This document shows, piece after piece, positions 26,529 to 35,792 of a stretch of DNA of 64,000 nucleotides. The notes under the pieces were generated by a model that saw nothing but the letters and a program-made list of their open reading frames with translations, made no database searches and had not been told where the DNA came from. A program made the position numbers and the translations under genes. How positions within the stretch are numbered: the first letter of the stretch is position 1; each line of letters opens with the position of its first letter. This DNA comes from NBLH01 sp050296515 (GTDB lineage: Bacteria > Bacteroidota > Bacteroidia > Bacteroidales > NBLH01): assembly GCA_050296515.1 (NCBI GenBank), contig JBNKRJ010000073.1:69913-133912 (forward strand). Direction: 5' to 3'.

Positions 26529-28616
26529 TTATGAATTAGAATTCCAAATAAATGCACCTTCTTCAGAGACATTGTAGTAAGGAACCCCTTTTCGGTGGCA
26601 ATCTTTCTTTAGTATTGTCTGTTTCCATTCTGGAACAGAGGAATCTATGATTATCTTTTCAAAATTGAAGAGTGATAAAAGGTTTTCTATATTCAATGTG
26701 GCATTTTTGCTAAAAATTAAGTAGTTTGTGCTCAGTTTTTTAGCTGTGGAAAAGTAATCTGTTTTTCCGTTTAAATATGTGGCTGTAATTGTATCAACAC
26801 AGATAAACGTGATTGGAAGGCTCAGGGAGTTGCTTTCGTCAATATTTTTAAGGGTAAAGCCGTTTACAAAATTATTTGTTCTGATATCTGATGTTAAAAA
26901 TTCAATAGATTTTTTGTTTTCTGATAGTAATGAGTCTGCATAAAATACCATTTTTCTGTTTGAGATAGTTGCAAATGAGGATTTTTTACCGGAGTTAAAA
27001 ACAATAAACTGTTCTTTGTTTGAATCTTCAAAAAAACGATAGGTTCTGGAACCAAAACTTCCTATTAATAGAATGAATACAACATACCCAAACTTATTTT
27101 GTTTAGTAATTAGAAAGATAATCAACAGCATAAAACCGAAATAAATAAGCAATAGTTCCGTTCTGTTTAATGAAATATTTTCAATGCTTGAAATAGGGAG
27201 TGACTTAATTGATTGTGTCGATAAATTTAATATTTGTAAAACAAATGATAGCAGCAAGGCAATAATTTTTGCTAAAGGTGCATAATAACTTACAAACAAT
27301 AGAAGAACCGCACCATGTAGAATCAGGGCTGCAGCTGGAATTACAATAATATTGGTTAATAAGGCATAAATTGGAAACTGGTGGAAATAAAAGATGCTGA
27401 TGGGTGTAGTTCCAATCTGTGCAGCTATTGAAACAGTAGTTAATTGCCAGAAGTAGTCTAAACATTTATTCTTAATATCAATAGCTCTGTAGATTTTTTG
27501 TTGGAAAAATAGAATTGATAAAACTGCAAGAAACGATAGTTGAAAGCCTACATTATAAAGCGCATTGGGATTAAACAGCAAAATGATGAATGCAGCAGCT
27601 GCCAGAGAGTTGTAAGAACTGGGCTTTTTTTTCGAGTTTTTGCCAAGTATAAAAAATGAAAACATTAATGCAGAGCGAGTTACTGAGGGGGCTAAACCTG
27701 TTATTAATGCAAAAAGCCATAAAAAGAATATGACGAGTATTGATTGTAGCACAAGTAGTTTTTTCTTTTTTCCTAAAAATGAGAAGAGCATGTTTAGCAT
27801 GGCCATCAGAATTCCTACGTGCAAGCCCGAAACGGCCAATACATGCATAGCCCCTGAATCGGAATAAGCTTCGACAATTTCATCGCTCAAATAATCCTTA
27901 ACACCAAGCGTAAGAGCTGCCAAAATCGCGAATTCGTCTCCTTTGATTCCTGCTGATTGATAAACAGATAAAATTGAACTTCTTAGATCATACGCGAAAG
28001 CGAAAATAGGATTTCCTTTATCTGGTGCGATTTTCTGCCATTCAGAGCCTTTTAGATAACATTGGAGATATATCTGCTTTCTATTCAGGTATTGTTTATA
28101 ATCAAATTCACTGGGATTTCCTGAGTTTTTAATTTCATGCAAATTCCCTTTTAATATTAGCATGTCCCCATATTTTAGAGTTTTTGCAAAGCTGTCTTTT
28201 TCCAGGTAAACTAAAATATACGATTTGTTAAAGCTCCAAATATTATTTTCTTGATATTCAGTAGTTTTTACGTAAAGCTTTATCGTTTTTTCCGTCTCTT
28301 TTGGTGGCTCATTTAAAATGGCTATAATTTTTTCAGCTCCTTTGAGTTCAATATTCTGCTGGTTATAAAAGGTTGTAAGATAGACTGCTATAAAAAACAA
28401 CGACAATGAGATTAGGGTTCCAAAAATCCATCTTTTGTGATATGATAAGTCGTGGTTAATAAAAGGGCGATAGACAAAAGATAGGCCGGTAAAAAGTGCT
28501 GCAAAGCTAATCGCTGCTACAAGGTTAACTTGAATAGTAGAACTGAGTAATATTCCTGTAATAAATGGAAGAATAAATCTAAGGAATGGTATTTTCCAAA
28601 ACTCGTTAATAAGCAT
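26529..28616 (-). CDS. comEC: ComEC/Rec2 family competence membrane protein
   Basis: Inner-membrane channel for DNA entering the cytoplasm during natural transformation. The N-terminus has two or three membrane segments followed by the DUF4131 region (AEKIIAILNEPPKETE, then GDMLILKGNLHEIKNSGNPSEFDY). The Competence core spans about residues 210-480 with HVLAVSGLHVGILMAML and ITGLAPSVTRSALMF, both diagnostic. The C-terminal 170 residues occupy the place of the metallo-beta-lactamase domain, but no HxHxDH motif is visible, so nuclease activity is doubtful. Length 695 is normal for Bacteroidota ComEC. Confidence 0.92.
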   Translation of the reverse strand: MLINEFWKIPFLRFILPFITGILLSSTIQVNLVAAISFAALFTGLSFVYRPFINHDLSYHKRWIFGTLISLSLFFIAVYLTTFYNQQNIELKGAEKIIAILNEPPKETEKTIKLYVKTTEYQENNIWSFNKSYILVYLEKDSFAKTLKYGDMLILKGNLHEIKNSGNPSEFDYKQYLNRKQIYLQCYLKGSEWQKIAPDKGNPIFAFAYDLRSSILSVYQSAGIKGDEFAILAALTLGVKDYLSDEIVEAYSDSGAMHVLAVSGLHVGILMAMLNMLFSFLGKKKKLLVLQSILVIFFLWLFALITGLAPSVTRSALMFSFFILGKNSKKKPSSYNSLAAAAFIILLFNPNALYNVGFQLSFLAVLSILFFQQKIYRAIDIKNKCLDYFWQLTTVSIAAQIGTTPISIFYFHQFPIYALLTNIIVIPAAALILHGAVLLLFVSYYAPLAKIIALLLSFVLQILNLSTQSIKSLPISSIENISLNRTELLLIYFGFMLLIIFLITKQNKFGYVVFILLIGSFGSRTYRFFEDSNKEQFIVFNSGKKSSFATISNRKMVFYADSLLSENKKSIEFLTSDIRTNNFVNGFTLKNIDESNSLSLPITFICVDTITATYLNGKTDYFSTAKKLSTNYLIFSKNATLNIENLLSLFNFEKIIIDSSVPEWKQTILKKDCHRKGVPYYNVSEEGAFIWNSNS

Positions 28617-28730
28617 ATGCCGGTTTAAACTAGTCTTGCAAAAATATTATAATTTAAACAAACTATATGCTTAGTCGGAATTTTTTTTGATATTTACAGT
28701 TGTTTACTAAGAAATGGAAGTAGTCGAAGC

Positions 28731-29297
28731 CTAAGCTCTCTTTTTTTCTCCTAACCTAAATCGGTATTTAGCTTCAAATTTTCCTTTTGAAATGGACAGC
28801 AGTTTACTTTTTAGCAATTGTTTTCTTATTGGCGAAACCCTGTCGGTAAATAATATTCCATCAAGATGATCGTACTCATGCTGAATAACTCTGGCAGCAA
28901 AGCCTTCGTACTCCTCTTGATAAAATTCAAAATTTTCGTCGTAATATTCAATTTTAATTTTATTCGATCTTTTAACTTCTTCATTTATACCCGGAATGCT
29001 TAGGCAACCTTCCACCATTAATTCAGTATCTTCAGAAAGTTCTGTTATTTCTGCATTGATGAAAACTTTTTTGAAATCGGCAAGTACCGGGTCTTCTTCT
29101 GCCACAGGGCTTGCATCAATAACAAGAACCCTTATTGATTTTCCAACCTGAGGCGCTGCAAGTCCAACACCATCAGATGCATACATGGTCTCCCACATAT
29201 CATCAATTAGTTGTTTCAGATTTGGGTAATCTTTATCAATTTCTTTTGCTTTTTGTCTTAATACGCTTGAACCTATTATCGTAATCGGGTAAATCAT
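28731..29297 (-). CDS. def: Peptide deformylase
   Basis: Removes the formyl group from nascent proteins; metalloenzyme. All three motifs are present: GVGLAAPQVG (I), EGCLSIPG (II, metal Cys) and QHEYDHLDG (III, two metal His and the catalytic Glu). Length 188 is standard. Eight bases downstream of ruvX on the same strand, the common Bacteroidota order, so probably co-transcribed. Confidence 0.97.
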   Translation of the reverse strand: MIYPITIIGSSVLRQKAKEIDKDYPNLKQLIDDMWETMYASDGVGLAAPQVGKSIRVLVIDASPVAEEDPVLADFKKVFINAEITELSEDTELMVEGCLSIPGINEEVKRSNKIKIEYYDENFEFYQEEYEGFAARVIQHEYDHLDGILFTDRVSPIRKQLLKSKLLSISKGKFEAKYRFRLGEKKRA

Positions 29298-29305
29298 TTT
29301 ACTAA

Positions 29306-29725
29306 CTATTTTTTTGTTCTCGACATATATGACTGAAGAATAATAGATGCGCTTACCTTGTCAACCATGGCTTTATCTCTTCGTTGCATCTTTTTTAAAC
29401 CTCCGTCAATCATGGCCTGCATCGCTAATTTTGATGTATAGTGTTCATCCTCCAGATCAACAGGTATGTTCGGGAACTTTTTCTTTAATTGTTTAACAAA
29501 ATTTTCAATTAGTGGAGCCGAATGTGATGGCTTTGAATTATCAAACTGTGTTGGGAAACCAACAACAAACTGCTCAACTTGTTCAGTTTTTATGTATTCG
29601 GTAATAAACTTAAAAATTTCAGGTGTGTCGACAGTTGTTAGACCGGAAGCAATTATTTGCAATGGATCGGTGACCGCAACACCTGTTCGTTTCTTACCAT
29701 AATCAAATGCCAGAATTCTTCCCAC
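29306..29725 (-). CDS. ruvX: RuvX/YqgF-type Holliday junction resolvase homologue
   Basis: RNase H-fold nuclease linked to pre-16S rRNA processing and possibly Holliday junction resolution. It starts RILAFDYGKKRTGVAVTDP, with the first catalytic Asp in FDYG; VVGFPTQFDNS and DEDHYTSKLA-like DLEDEHYTSKLA carry the second acidic group; the C-terminal KVSASIILQSYM completes the pattern. Length 139 is normal. Confidence 0.95.
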   Translation of the reverse strand: MGRILAFDYGKKRTGVAVTDPLQIIASGLTTVDTPEIFKFITEYIKTEQVEQFVVGFPTQFDNSKPSHSAPLIENFVKQLKKKFPNIPVDLEDEHYTSKLAMQAMIDGGLKKMQRRDKAMVDKVSASIILQSYMSRTKK

Positions 29726-29752
29726 TTAATTGTTTAGAATCGTTATAAATTG

Positions 29753-29760
29753 CAAAGATA
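29753..29760 (-). promoter_or_regulatory. Candidate -7 element for ruvX-def
   Basis: On the - strand the sequence reads TATCTTTG, matching the Bacteroidota -7 consensus TAnnTTTG, 28 bases before the ruvX start. No TTTG lies at the ideal 19-21 base distance upstream, so support is only partial. Confidence 0.45.
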
Positions 29761-29877
29761 TATGAAAGTTTTGATTTTTGTAAATCGCAATAGTTAATGT
29801 TTTATAAACTGTGATAAAATTGGCAGGAAATAGAAAAGCTTGTTAATTTTGAAACAACTTATTTTAATCCTTTACCA

Positions 29878-31017
29878 ATGAAGAAATTATTGACAATACT
29901 TTTAATATTTATTCTTTTAATGCTTGTTTCTTTTTTCTTTTCTCCTAAATATTTGCAAAATGCATTGATTTATCGAACCCCGGATATTGATGATTACCAG
30001 ATATTTAATAATCGAGAAGTAGAGTCTGGTAATTACATCCCGTGGGACTCGGCTGCGGATTATAATAAAAAAAAATTAGATAGAGAGATTATTCAACAAA
30101 TGGACAGTCTTTTACCTGTAGCCTTCCTGATTGTTCAGAACGGGAAATTGAAATTTGAGAAATATTGGGACAATTACAGTGATTCATCTTTGTCGAATTC
30201 ATTTTCAATGGCAAAGTCTGTTATTAGCTTGCTTATTGGTATTGCTATAGACGATGGGTTAATTAAAAGTGTCGACCAGCCGGTTGCTGATTTTGTAAAG
30301 GAATTTAATACCGAAGAAAACAAAAATTTGAGGATAAGGGATCTTTTAACAATGAGTTCTGGATTAAACTGGGATGAACATTATTCAAGCCCATTTTCGC
30401 TAACTACCCAGGCTTATTATGGTGAAGATTTAAGAGGGTTAGTTAAAAAGTTAAAAGTAATTGAGCCCTTTGGTAAAAAATGGAATTACTTGAGTGGGAA
30501 CACCCAATTGCTCGCTTTGATTCTTGAAAAGGCTTGCGAAATGACCGTTTCTGAGTATGCTTCAAGAAAATTGTGGAAGCCAATTGGGGCAAAGAATCCT
30601 GCTTTATGGAGCATCGATAATCCGGATGGAACTGAAAAAGCCTATTGTTGCTTTAATTCAAATGCCAGAGATTTTGCCAGAATAGGACAGTTGATTTTGA
30701 ATGAAGGGATGTTTAACGATATACAGGTAGTTTCAAAAGCCTATTTAGATTCAGCAACCAGGGCTGCAAGTTATTTGAAAGATGATCATGGAAATCCTGT
30801 TGATTTTTACGGCTATCAGTTTTGGATTGTAAATTATGGAGGGTATAGAATTCCTTTTGCAAGAGGAATTTTAGGTCAGTATATTTTTGCAATACCAGGT
30901 AAAAATGCGGTGGTAGTGAGATTGGGGCACAAACGCAGTGATTCAAGAACAATAAAACCTGAAATGCCCGATGATGTTTATTTGTATCTTAAGGCTGCCA
31001 TGGAAATCCTGGATTAG
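29878..31017 (+). CDS. Serine hydrolase of the class C beta-lactamase family
   Basis: Beta-lactamase/transpeptidase-like hydrolase with one N-terminal membrane segment or signal (residues 1-25). The nucleophile motif SxxK is SMAKSVISLL (about residues 111-120; Ser-Met-Ala-Lys), followed by the Tyr motif in WNYLSGNTQLLA, and the third motif region is replaced by VVRLGHKRS. The LLTMSSGLNWDEHY block is characteristic of this esterase-like group. Probably periplasmic; the substrate (ester, peptide or amide) cannot be told. It is the single + strand gene in this stretch. Confidence 0.88.
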   Translation: MKKLLTILLIFILLMLVSFFFSPKYLQNALIYRTPDIDDYQIFNNREVESGNYIPWDSAADYNKKKLDREIIQQMDSLLPVAFLIVQNGKLKFEKYWDNYSDSSLSNSFSMAKSVISLLIGIAIDDGLIKSVDQPVADFVKEFNTEENKNLRIRDLLTMSSGLNWDEHYSSPFSLTTQAYYGEDLRGLVKKLKVIEPFGKKWNYLSGNTQLLALILEKACEMTVSEYASRKLWKPIGAKNPALWSIDNPDGTEKAYCCFNSNARDFARIGQLILNEGMFNDIQVVSKAYLDSATRAASYLKDDHGNPVDFYGYQFWIVNYGGYRIPFARGILGQYIFAIPGKNAVVVRLGHKRSDSRTIKPEMPDDVYLYLKAAMEILD

Positions 31018-32058
31018 CTAATCATCAGTTTTTGCTTTCTTTTTTTTGCCAAGGTCAAAGCGCTTTCCAACGTATAAGCGGACATAACCAGTGCTGGCAG
31101 CAATTTCTATGGCTTCATACTCAAAAGATTCAACTGAAACTATTGAGGCAAGTCCCCAATAGAGCCTTTTACCTTCGTAACCTAATGAAAATCTGGCAGT
31201 AAAATTACCAGTGCCATCCTGAATGGTTTCTTCGCCCTCGTTAATTTTGGAAATTCTCAGGTTACGCACTCCAATCCCAGGAACCAATGAAAGGTTTATA
31301 AAAGCTCGTTTAAACAATTTAAGGGTGTAAGCATAGCCAAACGATATTCCAAAAGATGAGGTAACGAAACCATTGATATTAAAAAGTTGATTTAAACTAT
31401 CCGGAAGCTCATTTGGAATAAAACCAGAGGGTGCTGAAATTGCACTTAACTTATAAAATCCTCCAAGTATAAAACCACCTGCACTTTTCTTTTGAACCTC
31501 GTTTCTAATAAAAGCGGCCTTGTATGAAAATTTTTTATTGTTGAAAAAATAGAAAGCTTCAACTCCTAATGAAAATGACTGTAAGTCTTCTAAATATGGG
31601 TAATTTGAGGTTGGTTGAGACAGAAAGTCTTTTTGATTTTCAAGATGAAAGCCCTTGTAGTTCTGAAAGTAAGCACTTATTCCATAAAACCGTGAAAATA
31701 AATTAAGTTGTAAATCAAAGCGAGAAGTTTCACCATAAACATTGTTGTCTTTATTCATGAAAGGAAGACTAAACGCCATGCCAATCCCAATCCATTTGTA
31801 ATTGAATCCTAAACCTATGTTGGTTTGGCCATTTGGCTCAAATTTCAGACTATTCTCAAGTTCAGTACTTTTTAATTCGAAATTTCGAAACTTTCTAATC
31901 GTAAACAAATAAATAGCAAGTTCATCATAATGACTTTCAACTCGGCTTGTATCAAATTTAACTTTTCTATTTTCAATATTGACAGTTGCCTCACTTGATT
32001 GAGCTAAAGCTATAATACTGAGCAGAAGCAGACAAGTTGTAGTCATTATTTTTCTCAT
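31018..32058 (-). CDS. DUF4421 family outer-membrane protein
   Basis: 346 residues with a signal peptide ending ALAQ. The pattern KFDTSRVESHYDELAIYLFT near the start and NIGLGFNYKWIGIGMAFSLP fit DUF4421, a Bacteroidota family predicted to be an outer-membrane barrel. The rest alternates strands with aromatic girdle residues (FYGISAYFQNYKGF). Function unknown. It converges on the serine hydrolase with no spacing and is 25 bases after capA, probably in one operon with meaB and capA. Confidence 0.78.
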   Translation of the reverse strand: MRKIMTTTCLLLLSIIALAQSSEATVNIENRKVKFDTSRVESHYDELAIYLFTIRKFRNFELKSTELENSLKFEPNGQTNIGLGFNYKWIGIGMAFSLPFMNKDNNVYGETSRFDLQLNLFSRFYGISAYFQNYKGFHLENQKDFLSQPTSNYPYLEDLQSFSLGVEAFYFFNNKKFSYKAAFIRNEVQKKSAGGFILGGFYKLSAISAPSGFIPNELPDSLNQLFNINGFVTSSFGISFGYAYTLKLFKRAFINLSLVPGIGVRNLRISKINEGEETIQDGTGNFTARFSLGYEGKRLYWGLASIVSVESFEYEAIEIAASTGYVRLYVGKRFDLGKKKKAKTDD

Positions 32059-32083
32059 ATCTTAAAGATAATGAAATTGGTAT

Positions 32084-33313
32084 TTATTTCCATTCGACTT
32101 CCCACTTTTTTTTCTCTTTGTTGTACTTGTACTCGTTCACGTTTTTGTTATACTTTTTTAAGTGGCTACGAGAATCATTTATAAAGGTTGTCATGAGTTT
32201 AATGTGTTCAGTACCAAGAGTTTTGTCGTGTTCAAAAAGATCAACTGGAAGCACATAATAAGTTTTCAATTTTTCGGTCTTCTCTTTACGATACACCCAA
32301 ACCAGGAAATACCCTTGTTCTTCAATTTTAATTTCTCCATCGTCAGCTTTCTTAAACTTAAATCGAATAAGTGCTCCCCCATTTGAGTATCTCCGGCTAC
32401 CATAATTAGCAACATAGTTTCCTAAAGAATAAGCTACAAGCGCGTCTTTTTCCTTCCCTTTTGAATCTTTAAACCGAAACTTTTCCATTTCCTGTACAAC
32501 ATGAGGATGAGCACCTATTACCGCATTGGCACCATATTCAAAACACATTTTTGCAATTTGTTGCTGGTCGGTGTTTGAATTGCGTTTGTACTCCTGCCCC
32601 CAATGAAAGAAGACAATAATGGCATCGTAGTTTTGTTCTTTTGCTTCAATTAGATCTTCCTTTATTGTTAGTGTATCTAGTTCATTAATAAGCATTTTTG
32701 AGCTGTAAGTATCACCATTTATACCATAAGTGTAATTAAAAACCGCTACTTTCCATCCCTTTTCTTCAATAACCATTGGGTGCCTTTTTGCTTTATCTTC
32801 CTGATTCCTGAAGGTGCCAGTGTGAACGAAACCAAGACTATCTAAAACATCCATTGTTCGTCTAAAACCGTCTAAGCCTCTGTCATTTATATGGTTGTTC
32901 GCAGTTGCAAGGTATTTAATTCCGGCATTTTTAATATCAACTGCCAGTTGGTCTGGTGAACTAAACTGAGGATAACCTTTATAAGGTGGCCCTGCCAGGG
33001 TTACTTCTAAATTTCCAACTGCTGCATCAACATCTTTTATTAAAGGCGCTACATGCTCAAATTCAGTCGAGAAATCGTACTTTTTTGTTTTTGGATTATA
33101 AGCTGATTCAATTTGCAGATCGTGGTCCATGATATCACCCATAAACAGGAAACTGATTTCATCATTACTCTTTTTCGGAATTGAATCGTTTTCAATTTCT
33201 TCTGCAATCTTTATTTTGGCAGTTACCTTTGTTGTGTCCTTAGATTCCTGCGATTGACAGTTGTAAATAAATAATTGAGATAAAATCAGTACGCAAATTG
33301 TAAAAAGTCTCAT
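32084..33313 (-). CDS. CapA family (PGA_cap) lipoprotein
   Basis: Metallophosphatase-like protein of the CapA/PgsA family, originally linked to poly-gamma-glutamate capsules but widespread with unknown substrates. A lipoprotein signal is visible (LFIYNC, lipid Cys about residue 19). Metal-site motifs: SFLFMGDIMDHD, GNLEVTLAGPP, ATANNHINDRG, VVFFHWGQEYK and IGAHPHVVQ. Length 409. It sits 21 bases after meaB. No pgsB/C genes are nearby, so a glutamate-capsule role is not implied. Confidence 0.9.
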   Translation of the reverse strand: MRLFTICVLILSQLFIYNCQSQESKDTTKVTAKIKIAEEIENDSIPKKSNDEISFLFMGDIMDHDLQIESAYNPKTKKYDFSTEFEHVAPLIKDVDAAVGNLEVTLAGPPYKGYPQFSSPDQLAVDIKNAGIKYLATANNHINDRGLDGFRRTMDVLDSLGFVHTGTFRNQEDKAKRHPMVIEEKGWKVAVFNYTYGINGDTYSSKMLINELDTLTIKEDLIEAKEQNYDAIIVFFHWGQEYKRNSNTDQQQIAKMCFEYGANAVIGAHPHVVQEMEKFRFKDSKGKEKDALVAYSLGNYVANYGSRRYSNGGALIRFKFKKADDGEIKIEEQGYFLVWVYRKEKTEKLKTYYVLPVDLFEHDKTLGTEHIKLMTTFINDSRSHLKKYNKNVNEYKYNKEKKKWEVEWK

Positions 33314-33334
33314 ATCAATGTAGTTTTGAAAAGT

Positions 33335-34426
33335 TTATTTACCAAAATGTTTGTTCAATAATTGTTTAGCTGCAAAAAACGGGCTGGTTTTTCCTTCCTG
33401 AACTAATTTTTCAAATTCTTTAATATCATCTTTTAATACTTCACTCTGATAAAACCCGCTTTTAAGGCTATCAATAATTGTTTCGTGCATACGGTATTTT
33501 GCTTGCCTGCTACGATTAACATTCCAATAATTATTCCCTTTTGCATGTTTTATGTATTCGTTGATAGTTTCCCAAACATCGTCAATCCCCATGTTTTTTG
33601 TTGCTGAGGTTAATAATACTTTGGGATACCATTTAGACTCGGTCGGAGGGAACAGGTGTAAAGCATTTTGGTATTCTCTTTTTGCTAATTCTGCTTTTTT
33701 TATATTGTCACCATCAGCTTTATTAATGATAATAGTATCAGCCATTTCCATAATACCTCTTTTAATACCTTGAAGTTCATCCCCGGCGCCGGAAAGCATT
33801 AAAAGCAAAAAGAAATCAACCATAGAATGTACAGTGGTTTCAGATTGCCCAACGCCTACAGTCTCGATAAAAATAATATCAAAACCAGCAGCTTCACAGA
33901 GAATCACTGTTTCCCTGGTCTTTCTTGCAACTCCACCCAGTGTTGAACCAGAAGGAGATGGCCTGATAAAAGCTTTTGGGTTGGCACTTAACAGTTCCAT
34001 TCTTGTTTTATCACCCAAAATACTACCGCCTGATTGTTGACTACTTGGATCGATGGCTAAAACCGCCAAGTTATGTCCCTGTTTTGTCAGGTACATTCCC
34101 ATTGCTTCAATAAAAGTACTTTTTCCTACTCCTGGTACCCCAGTAATCCCTACCCTAATTGACTTTCCTGCGAAAGGAAGGCATTTTTCAACTAGTTGTT
34201 CTGCTGATTCCCTGTGTTTAGGATGCACACTTTCAACAAGAGTAATGGCTGAACTTAAAGCTGTTTTGTCACTAGCTAATATTCTTTCAACTAATTGGTT
34301 AACATTGATTTCCTTTTTTCTTTTTTGCAAAAACCTTTTAGCTGCATTTGCATCAACCGATTCAGGAGCATCAATGCCTTTCATTACGTTTAATGCACTT
34401 TTATCTTTGTCTTTTTTTTTTGTCAT
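33335..34426 (-). CDS. meaB: MeaB/ArgK-type GTPase (methylmalonyl-CoA mutase chaperone)
   Basis: G3E-family GTPase that protects and reloads adenosylcobalamin in methylmalonyl-CoA mutase. The P-loop is GITGVPGVGKSTFIEA (about residues 94-109); AIDPSSQQSGGSILGDKTRM, the ETVGVGQSET block, and IINKADGDN (NKxD) are all diagnostic. Length 363. The mutase subunits are not in the window. A consensus-like promoter lies just upstream. Confidence 0.95.
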   Translation of the reverse strand: MTKKKDKDKSALNVMKGIDAPESVDANAAKRFLQKRKKEINVNQLVERILASDKTALSSAITLVESVHPKHRESAEQLVEKCLPFAGKSIRVGITGVPGVGKSTFIEAMGMYLTKQGHNLAVLAIDPSSQQSGGSILGDKTRMELLSANPKAFIRPSPSGSTLGGVARKTRETVILCEAAGFDIIFIETVGVGQSETTVHSMVDFFLLLMLSGAGDELQGIKRGIMEMADTIIINKADGDNIKKAELAKREYQNALHLFPPTESKWYPKVLLTSATKNMGIDDVWETINEYIKHAKGNNYWNVNRSRQAKYRMHETIIDSLKSGFYQSEVLKDDIKEFEKLVQEGKTSPFFAAKQLLNKHFGK

Positions 34427-34444
34427 CTACTGTACTTTGAAATG

Positions 34445-34476
34445 CGAAAATACGATCAACCATCCATGTTAACAAA
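34445..34476 (-). promoter_or_regulatory. Bacteroidota-type promoter for meaB
   Basis: On the - strand TTTG (34473-34476), a 20-base spacer and TATTTTCG (34445-34452) stand 19 bases before the meaB start. This matches the TTTG-N19-21-TAnnTTTG pattern with one change. Confidence 0.6.
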
Positions 34477-34641
34477 TTTTAGCCTAGAACATAATTTAAA
34501 AATTAAATAAGATGTTACCTTGTGTTTTAGTTATGTGGATGTCTTTATCCGACAATTAAATATAGAAGTAGAAAACGGATAAAAAAACAAAAATATTGAG
34601 GAATTACTTTAAATTTTGGATAAAATCGTAAGTAAGAAAAG

Positions 34642-34670
34642 AAAAAACGCGAACAATTGTGTCCGCGCTT
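34642..34670 (-). terminator. Probable terminator downstream of trxB
   Basis: CGCGAACA (34648-34655) and TGTCCGCG (34660-34667) form an 8-bp stem with one mismatch. On the - strand the hairpin is followed by a run of six T, the form of an intrinsic terminator reading out of trxB. The rest of the 34427-34799 gap holds the meaB promoter and the palindromic element listed separately. Confidence 0.5.
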
Positions 34671-34693
34671 TGGTCTAACTAATTTGCATTAAG

Positions 34694-34803
34694 CTAGTGT
34701 CAAGTCAAGTGTGATATTACTGGTAATTAGCCAGGTGACAACACCTGGCCGGTGCACTTGTCAGGTGTTGTCACCTGACAAATTAGCCTTGACATGACAC
34801 TAG
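34694..34803. repeat. Palindromic element, copy 1 (supplies trxB stop codon)
   Basis: A 110-bp near-palindrome. The outer arms CTAGTGTCAAGTCAAG (34694-34709) and CTTGACATGACACTAG (34788-34803) match with one mismatch; inside are two CAGGTGACAACACCTG-type palindromes in opposite orientation. Its right end contains the TAG stop of trxB (34800-34802). A shorter relative lies at about 39330-39393. Looks like a small interspersed element rather than a simple terminator. Confidence 0.85.
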
Positions 34804-35726
34804 TTGCTTAGGTTAATAAAATCAATGGCGTTTAAAGCGGCTATGGTTCCATCAGCAACAGCTGTGGTTATCTGACGATATTTTTTTTCAATTCCGTCAC
34901 CAGCTGCGAAAACACCTTTATGATTAGTTTGATAGGTATTGTCAATAATAATTTCTCCCCATTGATTCAAATTTACACAGTCTTGCAGAAATTCAGTCTG
35001 GGGAACGTAGCCAATAAAAATAAACACTCCATCGATATCCATTTCAGAAATTTCTCCTGAGGGCAAATGTTTTATTTTTACTTTTCTTAAGCTCTCATCA
35101 CCAATGAATTCAATTATTTGCGACTCCATGATAAAATCTACTTTAGGATTCTTCCTTGCCTCTTCAATAGCATGCGGATAGGCCTGGAAATGATCAAACT
35201 GGTGAACTATAGTTACTTTACTAGCATATTGTGTCAACGATACTGCTTCTTCAAGAGCTGAGTTTCCTCCACCAACAACAATTATTTTTTTGTCCTGGAA
35301 AAAATCTCCATCACAAGTAGCACAGTAAGAAATTCCTCTGCCAGTGAATTCTTTTTCCCCAGGAGCATTTAAAGGCCTTGATTTACCACCAGGGCTTAGA
35401 ATTACTGCTTTTGAGGTGAAGACTTGATTGTTTACTGCAACTTCTTTTATTTTGCCATTAAGTTTTATTGAAGTTATTGAGGTGTTAGAAAGAATCCTGC
35501 AACCAAAATTCTCAGCTTGTTTTCGCATTGTATTTGAGAGCTCATATCCTGATGTTTTTTCAATGCCTGGGTAATTTGCGATTTCGTATGTCAAAACCAT
35601 TTGACCACCCGGAATTCCTTTGTCAATAATCAATGTGCTGATTTTTGCTCTTGAAACATAAATCCCGGCTGTTAGACCTGCAGGACCACCACCGATTATT
35701 ATTAAATCATAATTGTTTGTTTGCAT
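34800..35726 (-). CDS. trxB: Thioredoxin reductase (NAD(P)/FAD-dependent)
   Basis: Flavoprotein that reduces thioredoxin. FAD site GGGPAGLTAGIYVSRA at the N-terminus, redox pair CATC in ISYCATCDGDFF (about residues 132-143), NAD(P) site VVGGGNSALEEA, and FAAGDG in the C-terminal FAD domain. Length 308 is standard. An atypical thioredoxin lies 66 bases upstream on the same strand, so the pair probably works together. The stop codon lies in the palindromic element at 34694-34803. Confidence 0.95.
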   Translation of the reverse strand: MQTNNYDLIIIGGGPAGLTAGIYVSRAKISTLIIDKGIPGGQMVLTYEIANYPGIEKTSGYELSNTMRKQAENFGCRILSNTSITSIKLNGKIKEVAVNNQVFTSKAVILSPGGKSRPLNAPGEKEFTGRGISYCATCDGDFFQDKKIIVVGGGNSALEEAVSLTQYASKVTIVHQFDHFQAYPHAIEEARKNPKVDFIMESQIIEFIGDESLRKVKIKHLPSGEISEMDIDGVFIFIGYVPQTEFLQDCVNLNQWGEIIIDNTYQTNHKGVFAAGDGIEKKYRQITTAVADGTIAALNAIDFINLSN

Positions 35727-35792
35727 AGTTAAATAAAAAATGCCACCCTGGCAGAAGCATCGGGTGACATAGAATTACAATTAGGAAATCAT

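Noticed and set aside
32084..33313. CapA as evidence for a poly-gamma-glutamate capsule
   Set aside because: No pgsB or pgsC homologues nearby; the family is broad and the neighbours are MeaB and DUF4421.
33552..34472. Three + strand open frames opposite meaB
   Set aside because: They mirror meaB codons on the other strand; meaB is a clear family member.
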